Below are positions 5,788 to 10,862 of a stretch of DNA of 10,862 bases, one piece after another. Numbering within the stretch: the first letter of the stretch is position 1; each line of letters opens with the position of its first letter. Where the stretch lies: assembly GCA_046541515.1 (NCBI GenBank), contig JBKHDD010000170.1, positions 1 to 10,862 on the forward strand, given 5' to 3'. Under the pieces are notes generated by a model, which ran no database searches, was not told where the DNA came from, and saw nothing but the letters and a program-made list of their open reading frames with translations. Position numbers and translations under genes: made by a program. This stretch comes from CAYFVR01 sp046541515 (GTDB taxonomy: Bacteria > Desulfobacterota > Desulfobacteria > Desulfobacterales > Desulfococcaceae).

Positions 5788-7116
5788 TCAGGCGCCTTCT
5801 TCTTCTTCGGCCGCCGACTGGGTGGCCGCCACCGTCTCGATCTCATTTTCATCAAGCATTTTCCGGATGGCCTTTTTTTCCAGCAGCGAATGCTTGAAAT
5901 TTTCCAGCCCCCGCGGATTGCTCTTGTAGTACTCGGTGAACATTTCCACCGGATGGCCGAATCGCCGGGCCATTTCCGCAAGCCCCGCCTCCACCTCCTC
6001 CTCGGTGGCGGAAAGCCCCTCCTGCTCGATCACTTTCTGCAGAATCAGGTAGCGACGGACCTGGGACTCGGCGGTGTCGCGATATCGTTCCCGAAGATCG
6101 GCCTGGGAGATTCCGGCGTCCTCCAGGGACATGTTCCGTTGGGAAAATCCGCGCTCGGTTTCCTGAACAATCCCGTCCAGCTCCGCCTCGATCAGGGCGT
6201 CGGGCACCTCGAAGGAGACCCGTTCCAGCAGGCCCGAGAAAAGCTGTTCGTTCAGCTCCTGCTCGGTCCGCTTTTCGTATCCCTCGGTCATGTTCTTCGA
6301 AATTTCCTCGCGGAGTTCCTCCAGGCTTTCAAACTTTCCGAATTTCTTGGCCAGCTCGTCGTCCACGGGCGGAAGCACTTCTTCCCGGATTTCGTTGAGC
6401 TTGACCCGAAATTGAACCGTCTGGCCGGCCACGTCCGGATTTTTGTGATCCTCCGGAAAGGTGAATTCGAAGGTCCGCTCGTCCCCGACGTTCAGGCCGA
6501 TCAGATGGGCGTCCAGGCCCGGGGCGATGGTGTTCTCGCCCATTTTCAGGGTGACGTTTTCGGCCGTGCCCAGCGGCTCGAAGGACTTGCCGTCCTGAAG
6601 CGCCTCGAAATCCACCAGGGCGAAATCGCCCTCGGCCAGGGGCCGATCCTCGGCGACCGTCCGCTGCTCCGCCACGTTTTTCCGAAGCGCCTCCAGCTGG
6701 TTTTCGATGTCGGCCTCGGTGACGTTGTACTCGGTCTTCCGCAACGAAAGGTTCCGGTAATCCACCGGCCCCAGTTCGGGAACCACTTCCACGGTGGCGT
6801 CGAACCGATAGGGCGCCCGGTAGGATAGGTCCGGCGGATCGATCCGAGGCTGCCCCACGATCCGCAGGTCGCCGTCCCGCACCGCGTCCGCGAAGGACTC
6901 CTGAATGAGCTTGGAGGCAACGTCCGCGTCCACGTCTTTGCGGAAATGACGCTCCAGGACCGCGCGGGGCGCTTTTCCGGGCCGAAAGCCCTTGATTTTG
7001 GCGGTCCGCTTCAGCTCATTGTACGCCCGGTTCACCTCCCGGGTCACCTCTTCCTCGGGCACCTCGATGTGCAGCACTTTTTTCACGCTGCTGAGATTCT
7101 CGACGCTCACCTGCAT
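5788..7116 (-). CDS. tig: Trigger factor, ribosome-associated chaperone and prolyl isomerase
   Basis: Trigger factor binds at the ribosome exit tunnel and shields nascent chains. It has 442 residues against 432 in E. coli. The N-terminal domain carries the ribosome-binding signature GFRPGKAP at 43-50, the same position as E. coli GFRKGKVP. The FKBP-type peptidyl-prolyl isomerase domain covers about 160-245 (EGDFALVDFEA onward, with the GLDAHLIGLNVGDERTF stretch). The helical C-terminal chaperone domain ends in an acidic tail (AAEEEEGA). The start is ATG at 7116. An AAAGGA lies about 13 nt upstream, further than ideal, but the protein begins at the conserved MQVSVENL. tRNA-Leu ends 87 nt upstream on the same strand, with a 10-bp hairpin between them. 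The gene is intact and heads the quality-control cluster. Confidence 0.97.
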   Translation of the reverse strand: MQVSVENLSSVKKVLHIEVPEEEVTREVNRAYNELKRTAKIKGFRPGKAPRAVLERHFRKDVDADVASKLIQESFADAVRDGDLRIVGQPRIDPPDLSYRAPYRFDATVEVVPELGPVDYRNLSLRKTEYNVTEADIENQLEALRKNVAEQRTVAEDRPLAEGDFALVDFEALQDGKSFEPLGTAENVTLKMGENTIAPGLDAHLIGLNVGDERTFEFTFPEDHKNPDVAGQTVQFRVKLNEIREEVLPPVDDELAKKFGKFESLEELREEISKNMTEGYEKRTEQELNEQLFSGLLERVSFEVPDALIEAELDGIVQETERGFSQRNMSLEDAGISQADLRERYRDTAESQVRRYLILQKVIEQEGLSATEEEVEAGLAEMARRFGHPVEMFTEYYKSNPRGLENFKHSLLEKKAIRKMLDENEIETVAATQSAAEEEEGA

Positions 7117-7147
7117 AATGGTTGGAATATCCTTTCTTCGAAATCAA

Positions 7148-7189
7148 ATGCCTGAAGAAAGCCGGCATGTTTCGGGCGTCTTCAGGCAT
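7148..7189 (-). other. Stem-loop between tRNA-Leu and tig
   Basis: On the minus strand ATGCCTGAAG (7189-7180) pairs perfectly with CTTCAGGCAT (7157-7148) across a 22-nt loop. The sequence after the stem, TTGATTTC, is only weakly T-rich. The hairpin starts 14 nt after the tRNA-Leu CCA end. It may be a partial terminator that lets some transcription pass into tig, or a processing site that releases the tRNA. Confidence 0.6.
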
Positions 7190-7203
7190 CTGGAATCACG
7201 GGT

Positions 7204-7290
7204 TGGTGCGAGAGGGGAGACTTGAACTCCCACTCTGTTTCCAGAGCTGGATCCTAAGTCCAGTGCGTCTACCTATTCCGCCACTCTCGC
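7204..7290 (-). tRNA. tRNA-Leu (anticodon TAG)
   Basis: An 87-nt class II tRNA folds on the minus strand. The acceptor is GCGAGAG/CTCTCGC, all Watson-Crick. The anticodon stem is CTGGA/TCCAG with the loop CTTAGGA, giving anticodon TAG for CTA codons. A 15-nt variable arm (CTCTGGAAACAGAGT) forms its own stem. The T arm is GGGAG-TTCAAGT-CTCCC. The discriminator is A, as leucine tRNAs require, and CCA is encoded (7206-7204). It precedes tig on the same strand. Confidence 0.96.
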
Positions 7291-7362
7291 GCGGGGCGCG
7301 GCGAACGGCCTCCGAGATTTCCCGCGAAAATCCACATCCAAAAATTTTCAACGTGACTCGCT

Positions 7363-7391
7363 ACCTTAATAATGAAGATAATGAGTGTCAA
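7363..7391 (-). promoter_or_regulatory. Candidate promoter for tRNA-Leu and probably tig
   Basis: On the minus strand a perfect TTGACA (7391-7386) is followed after 17 bp by TAAGGT (7368-7363). That box keeps the three most conserved -10 positions (T, A and final T). The start would lie near 7356, giving a leader of about 65 nt before tRNA-Leu. No other promoter is obvious before tig, so tig may depend on this one. Confidence 0.5.
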
Positions 7392-7464
7392 GAAAAATTG
7401 GAAACCATCCGGGATTTCGCCGAATTTCGATCGTTTCCGCCGGCCCGGCGGGACGCGTTGCCCC

Positions 7465-7493
7465 TTGCGGCCGGCGCCCGAACGTGGTAAAAG
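7465..7493 (+). promoter_or_regulatory. Weak candidate promoter for tRNA-Pro
   Basis: TTGCGG (7465-7470), a 17-bp spacer and TAAAAG (7488-7493) lie just before the gene. The predicted start near 7500 is about 7 nt before the mature tRNA-Pro 5' end. The boxes match the sigma-70 consensus only partly (3 and 4 of 6), so the call rests mostly on position. Confidence 0.35.
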
Positions 7494-7506
7494 GCTCATT
7501 TGGCAT

Positions 7507-7583
7507 CGGGGCGTGGCGCAGCCTGGTAGCGCGTCTGCTTTGGGAGCAGAAAGCCGGGGGTTCAAATCCCTCCGCCCCGACCA
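7507..7583 (+). tRNA. tRNA-Pro (anticodon TGG)
   Basis: A 77-nt cloverleaf folds on the plus strand. The acceptor is CGGGGCG/CGCCCCG. The anticodon stem is TCTGC/GCAGA with the loop TTTGGGA, giving anticodon TGG. The T loop is TTCAAAT. The discriminator is A and CCA is encoded (7581-7583). The first acceptor pair is C1-G72, as in bacterial proline tRNAs. It lies 73 nt before the hydrolase start with no terminator between, so readthrough into that gene is plausible. Confidence 0.96.
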
Positions 7584-7656
7584 CCCTTTGGATTGGTTTC
7601 GGCCCGCGGCTTTCCCCGCCTTCCGTTCCCGTCCCATCCACGGATTCCTCCATTCC

Positions 7657-8553
7657 ATGACCGCTTCTCCACCATCGCGCCGGCCATCCGCCCAGGCGTC
7701 CGACCGGCCGCCCTCCCAAGCCTCCGATCCGTCGCCCAGCCGATGCCGCGCGCTGGAATTCTGCGTGCTGGCCAGCGGCAGCCGGGGAAACGCCACCTAC
7801 GTTTCCGACGGCCGCACCGCCGTGCTGGTGGACGCGGGGCTTTCCGGCGCGGAAATCCAGCGACGCATGGCCCGCCGGGGGCTGTCGCCGGAAAATCTGG
7901 ACGCCGTCCTGGTCACCCACGAACACGGGGACCACGTCCGAGGCGTCGGGGTGCTGGCCCGACGGTTCGGACTGCCGGTCTACCTGAGCCCCGGCGCCGC
8001 CCGGGCCCTGGACGGTCGCCTGGGGACCATCGCCGACCTCCGCCATTTCCGCGCCGGGGAGGCCTTTCCCCTGGGCAGTCTCACCGTCCACCCCTTCGCC
8101 ACCAGCCACGACGCCGCCGATCCGGTGGGGTTCACCCTGGCCGGCGGAAACCGTCGGCTGGGCATCGCCACCGATTTGGGCATGGCCACCCAGCTGGTGC
8201 GCCATCATCTTCGGGGCTGTTCGGCGGTGATTCTGGAAACCAATCACGATCCGGATCTGCTGATGAACGGCCCCTACCCGTGGCGCCTCAAGCAACGGGT
8301 GCGGGGCAGAAGCGGCCATCTGTCCAACGGCGACGCGCGGGACCTCCTGCTGGACATCCTCCACGCCCGGCTTTCCCACGTGGTGCTGGGCCACCTGAGC
8401 GAGGAAAACAACCGGCCCGAACTGGCCCTCGCCCTGATTCGCGAGGCCCTGGACGGTCGATGTCCCGCCGCGACGGTTCGGGTGGCGGGACAAAACGACG
8501 GGTCGGAACGGCTTCGACTCGGCGAAGCGGACCCCGGCGAACCGGCCGACTGA
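7657..8553 (+). CDS. Metallo-beta-lactamase-fold hydrolase, WalJ/YycJ (VicX)-type
   Basis: This is a metal-dependent hydrolase of the MBL superfamily. The signature THEHGDH gives H88, H90, D92 and H93. Further likely metal ligands are H151 (ATSHDAADP), D173 (IATDLG) and H246 (LGHLSEENN). The block ETNHDPDLLMNGPYP, followed by LKQRVRGRSGHLSN, matches the WalJ/YycJ branch, whose members act on nucleic acids or cyclic phosphates. The exact substrate here is unknown. The length is 298 residues from the ATG at 7657. The family core begins near residue 30 (LEFCVLASGSRGNATYV), and the first 29 residues are a Ser/Pro/Arg-rich stretch without an obvious ribosome binding site, so the true start could be later. 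tRNA-Pro ends 73 nt upstream. A hairpin at 8604-8623 follows the stop codon. Confidence 0.88.
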   Translation: MTASPPSRRPSAQASDRPPSQASDPSPSRCRALEFCVLASGSRGNATYVSDGRTAVLVDAGLSGAEIQRRMARRGLSPENLDAVLVTHEHGDHVRGVGVLARRFGLPVYLSPGAARALDGRLGTIADLRHFRAGEAFPLGSLTVHPFATSHDAADPVGFTLAGGNRRLGIATDLGMATQLVRHHLRGCSAVILETNHDPDLLMNGPYPWRLKQRVRGRSGHLSNGDARDLLLDILHARLSHVVLGHLSEENNRPELALALIREALDGRCPAATVRVAGQNDGSERLRLGEADPGEPAD

Positions 8554-8603
8554 CCCCCGACTTGCGTTTTCCGCCGGGGCGCCCATGTTTCAGGCATAAA
8601 CGC

Positions 8604-8625
8604 ATTCGGGCGGTCGCCCGAATTT
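8604..8625 (+). terminator. Hairpin after the hydrolase gene, weak terminator
   Basis: ATTCGGGC (8604-8611), the loop GGTC and GCCCGAAT (8616-8623) form a perfect 8-bp stem followed by TT and then GACA. The short T-run makes termination uncertain. The hairpin separates the hydrolase from the next gene and ends 15 nt before its ribosome binding site, so it could also influence translation there. Confidence 0.4.
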
Positions 8626-8650
8626 GACATCCAACCCCAAGGAGTTGTTC

Positions 8651-9010
8651 ATGAATTCAGCCGAGGATATTGATTTTACCGTAGACGCCCAAAACCTCTA
8701 TCGCGAGGAAAACATCACCGACGTCAAAGTGGCGTCCATCCGCCGGCTCATCCCCATCCAAAGCGACGGCAGCGACGACCCGAATCGGGAGGAACTGTTC
8801 ATGGGCCACACCCAGCTCATGACGCCGTCGGGACCGCTGCCCATCCAATGTTCCCTCCACGCCAAAACGCTGGACGAGGCGCTGGCGGAGTTTCCCGACG
8901 CCATGAGGGAGACGGTGAATCAGCTCATTGACGAGGCCAAAAAGGCCCAGTTCGATTCCAACCGCATCGTGGTTCCCGGCGACCAGCAAGACGGCAAAAT
9001 CATCTACTGA
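8651..9010 (+). CDS. Conserved-looking 119-aa cytoplasmic protein of unknown function
   Basis: The protein has 119 residues, is acidic, and has no signal peptide, membrane segment or cysteine cluster. The start is well supported: AAGGAG (8639-8644) stands 6 nt before the ATG at 8651. Visible blocks are NLYREENITDVKVASIRRLIP near the N-terminus, then GHTQLMTPSGPLPIQ in the middle, then an amphipathic helical part (LDEALAEFPDAMRETVNQLIDEAKK) before a short C-terminal strand. It resembles small proteins annotated only as 'cytoplasmic protein' in Geobacter- and Desulfobacter-like bacteria; that is recollection and was not checked by search. No catalytic motif is recognisable. It lies between a hydrolase and a YkgJ-type metal-cluster protein, and a 20-bp hairpin follows immediately, so it may form a short transcript of its own. 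Confidence 0.85.
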   Translation: MNSAEDIDFTVDAQNLYREENITDVKVASIRRLIPIQSDGSDDPNREELFMGHTQLMTPSGPLPIQCSLHAKTLDEALAEFPDAMRETVNQLIDEAKKAQFDSNRIVVPGDQQDGKIIY

Positions 9011-9018
9011 TCCCGCGC

Positions 9019-9063
9019 CGAAGACGACCGGGCGCCGGAACCTCCGGCGCCCGGTCGTCTTCG
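9019..9063 (+). terminator. 20-bp perfect hairpin after the 119-aa gene
   Basis: Bases 9019-9038 pair without mismatch with 9044-9063 around the loop AACCT, beginning 8 nt after the stop codon. The stem is very GC-rich. The following bases (TCCCG) are not a T-run, so this is an atypical intrinsic terminator or a strong 3'-end stabiliser. It lies 35 nt before the next start codon. Confidence 0.6.
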
Positions 9064-9098
9064 TCCCGTCCACCCATTCCCGCTTCCGGAACGCTCCC

Positions 9099-9797
9099 AT
9101 GGAAATGGAAGACCGCCTCCACGCCCTCCGCCACGTCTACGCCGTGTACGACCGGTTCGCCCGGACGATCCAGACCGCCTGCGAAAAGTTCTGCGCGCGA
9201 TGCTGCACCCGAAACGTGACCGCCACCCGCCTGGAGGCGCTGCTTCTGATGGACGAAATCGAGTCCAAGGGGCTGGAATCGGTGAACCATGTTCGGGAAA
9301 CCCTTCAGGGGGAGCCGAGCGAACGGTTCCGCCCCGCATTCACCACCAATCGCCTCGCCGAAATCTGCGCGGCCGGCGGCGATCCGCCCCCGGAGCCCCC
9401 GGCCGATCCCGCCTGGGGCCCCTGCGGGCTGTTGACCGACGACGCCTGCCCCGTCTACGACGCCCGCCCCTTCGCCTGTCGCTGCATGGTTTCCGCCACC
9501 CGGTGCGCCGAGGGCGGCGCGGCGGAAATGACCCCGCTGATCGTCACGGTCAACACCGTTTTTATGCAGACGGTGGAGCACCTGGACGGCGACGGATTTT
9601 CCGGGAACCTGGCCGACCTCCTCGCCTTTCTGGGCGATCCGGACCATCGCCAAACATACCGGACCGGCCGTCCCGATCCGCCGCCGCCGGGGCTGATCCC
9701 CAATCGGCCCGTCCCGGTGCTGATGGTTCCCCCGGAACATCGGGAGGCGGTTCGTCCCTGGCTGGAAGCGCTTCACCGGTTGCCGCCGCGGGGGTGA
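9099..9797 (+). CDS. YkgJ-type cysteine-cluster protein (putative zinc/iron-chelating)
   Basis: The protein has 232 residues. It matches the CxxCxxCC ('putative zinc- or iron-chelating') family, which includes YkgJ and relatives of flagellin N-methylase. The first cluster is C28, C32, C35, C36, spaced CxxxCxxCC, one residue longer at the start than the family name implies. The second is C109 and C117 in CGLLTDDACPVYDARPFACRC, with the family's Y..RP..CR pattern, then C127, C129 and C136. The C-terminal third is Pro-rich and less conserved. The ATG at 9099 is chosen because the family core starts soon after. No strong ribosome binding site is visible, and a second in-frame ATG lies at 9105. 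Its biochemical role is not established. The gene stands 35 nt after the 20-bp hairpin and converges with the amidohydrolase gene. Confidence 0.8.
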   Translation: MEMEDRLHALRHVYAVYDRFARTIQTACEKFCARCCTRNVTATRLEALLLMDEIESKGLESVNHVRETLQGEPSERFRPAFTTNRLAEICAAGGDPPPEPPADPAWGPCGLLTDDACPVYDARPFACRCMVSATRCAEGGAAEMTPLIVTVNTVFMQTVEHLDGDGFSGNLADLLAFLGDPDHRQTYRTGRPDPPPPGLIPNRPVPVLMVPPEHREAVRPWLEALHRLPPRG

Positions 9798-9904
9798 ACG
9801 GGACCCCGGAACCGTCGCGCGCCCGCTCTCCCCGCCCCCCTGAAAAAGGCCGGTGATTCTTCGCCCGAGCGCCCTTGATATCTCCGTCGGGAACTGCGGA
9901 GGAT

Positions 9905-10747
9905 TCAGGCCAGCCCAAACAGTCGCGCCGCGTTCCCTCCGACCATGGCCGCCCGGTCCGCCTCGGAAATTCCCGACTCCGCCATGTCCCGCAAATAGCG
10001 CCCCGGACGCAGCAGCGGAAAATCGCTCCCCAGAAGAATTCGGTCCGCGCCGGCCAAGGCCGCGGCCGCGGGATAAATTTCCGGGGTGTAGAGAAAGGGC
10101 GACGCCGCCGTGTCGAAATAGACGTTGGCGAGCGCCTCCCGAACCTCCCGCTTCAGCAGTCGATAGAAAAAAATCCCCCCGCCCCAATGGGCGAAAATAA
10201 TCTTGTTTTCCGGGAAGGACCGGGCCACGGCGTAAATTTGGGCCAGGGTGTTGGGCGATTTTCCGGGATAGGCATGGCCCACCGGCTCGTTGGTGTGCAG
10301 CATCACCGGCGCGTCCCGTTCCCGGCACAGCGCCATCACCTCGGCCAGGGCCTCCCGCCCCGCGTCGGTGATGCCGTCTTCGTAGAAGGCCAACTCCCCC
10401 ACCCCGGCCATGCCGGCGGCCAGGCATCGCTCCGCCTCCCGGGGGGCGAACGGGCTGAGGGGATCGAAACAGGCCAGGCCGGTGAACCGGTCCGGATGGC
10501 GGGCCACGGCGTCGAGAATGAAATCGTTCTCCCGTTGAAAAGTATCGGCGCCGCGCCAGGGAAAGCCGAAGACCACCGCCCGATCCACCCCTTCCGCGTC
10601 CATCATCTCCAGGGTTTCCGCCGCCCCCGCCAGGCGGGATTTGGGCGAATCGTACAGCAGTCGAAAGGCGGGCTCGTCCGGGAAATAGTCGGAGCGGTTT
10701 TCTCGAACGAGGGGAGAAAACAGGTGGACGTGGGCGTCGACGATCAT
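9905..10747 (-). CDS. Amidohydrolase-family metal-dependent hydrolase (amidohydrolase 2-like)
   Basis: This is a predicted TIM-barrel metallohydrolase of 280 residues. Ligand-type residues are the HxH of VDAHVHLF (H6, H8), E118 in GVGELAFY, H151 in MLHTNEP, H187 in FAHWGGG and D242 in LLGSDFPL. This pattern fits the amidohydrolase 2 group (ACMSD and related decarboxylases/hydrolases) better than TatD. The substrate cannot be told from sequence. The ATG at 10747 is preceded by AGAGG at about 9 nt, and the conserved MIVDAHVH start supports it. No signal peptide is present, so it is cytoplasmic. It converges with the YkgJ-type gene, leaving a 107-bp gap without a clear terminator. Confidence 0.88.
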   Translation of the reverse strand: MIVDAHVHLFSPLVRENRSDYFPDEPAFRLLYDSPKSRLAGAAETLEMMDAEGVDRAVVFGFPWRGADTFQRENDFILDAVARHPDRFTGLACFDPLSPFAPREAERCLAAGMAGVGELAFYEDGITDAGREALAEVMALCRERDAPVMLHTNEPVGHAYPGKSPNTLAQIYAVARSFPENKIIFAHWGGGIFFYRLLKREVREALANVYFDTAASPFLYTPEIYPAAAALAGADRILLGSDFPLLRPGRYLRDMAESGISEADRAAMVGGNAARLFGLA

Positions 10748-10770
10748 TCGGATTTCCTCTCTTCAGGGTT

Positions 10771-10799
10771 TTGACAAGCCGCGGCTTCCGGCGTATGAA
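10771..10799 (+). promoter_or_regulatory. Rightward promoter-like sequence at the window edge
   Basis: A perfect TTGACA (10771-10776), a 17-bp spacer and TATGAA (10794-10799, 4 of 6) form a good sigma-70-type promoter on the plus strand. It points away from the amidohydrolase gene toward a gene beyond the window. No coding start can be assigned in the remaining 63 bases. Confidence 0.45.
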
Positions 10800-10862
10800 A
10801 AGGAACGCGGAACCGTCCATAACGGAGGGCCGGCGCGCCGGATTGGTCCGATCCCTGGCCCG

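Noticed and set aside
5623..7124. Ten-base match ATAATGGTTG at 5623-5632 and 7115-7124, before clpP and at the tig start
   Set aside because: It is short, and one copy overlaps the tig start codon. Two matches of this length in about 10 kb can occur by chance.
8624..8629. TTGACA before the 119-aa gene as a promoter
   Set aside because: It lies only 22 bp before the ATG, so a start would fall inside the coding region and remove the ribosome binding site. No -10 box follows.
9000..10820. 606-codon minus-strand open frame across the amidohydrolase and YkgJ-type genes
   Set aside because: It overlaps both well-supported genes in a wrong frame or strand, and its composition is Arg/Gly/Pro-rich without family features.

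Overview
The window reads as chromosomal DNA of a GC-rich bacterium, most likely Desulfobacterota (former Deltaproteobacteria) or a near relative. This rests on the tig-clpP-clpX-lon order, the style of the proteins and a small 'cytoplasmic protein' at 8651 of a kind I recall from Geobacter and Desulfobacter-type genomes. It is inference; no database search was possible.

Layout. (a) 1-365: the C-terminal end of a tyrosine recombinase, cut by the window edge. (b) 366-857: no credible gene, but many palindromes, including two identical copies of a 22-bp palindrome and a pair of tandem hairpins with a shared core. (c) 858-7391, minus strand: the protein quality-control cluster. In transcription order it runs tRNA-Leu, tig, clpP, clpX, lon, tRNA-Val, tRNA-Asp, then an intrinsic terminator. 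(d) 7465-9797, plus strand: tRNA-Pro, a WalJ/YycJ-type metallo-beta-lactamase-fold hydrolase, a 119-aa protein of unknown function and a YkgJ-type cysteine-cluster protein. (e) 9905-10747, minus strand: a metal-dependent amidohydrolase. (f) The right edge holds a promoter-like sequence pointing out of the window.

How the genes work together. Trigger factor receives nascent chains at the ribosome. ClpX unfolds substrates and feeds them to ClpP, and Lon is an independent ATP-dependent protease. The key active-site residues checked in each are present, so the cluster looks functional. clpP and clpX are 3 nt apart and probably translationally coupled. Every larger gap in this cluster contains a stem-loop without a U-tract on the coding strand, which suggests RNA processing or partial attenuation. 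Two tRNA genes, Leu (minus) and Pro (plus), diverge from one 216-bp region, and each stands first in front of protein genes.

I do not see a clear undescribed defence or mobile system. The best leads are the palindrome-rich interval beside the recombinase end, the intergenic hairpins of the tig-lon cluster, a possible heat-shock-type promoter before clpP, and the 119-aa family beside the YkgJ-type protein.
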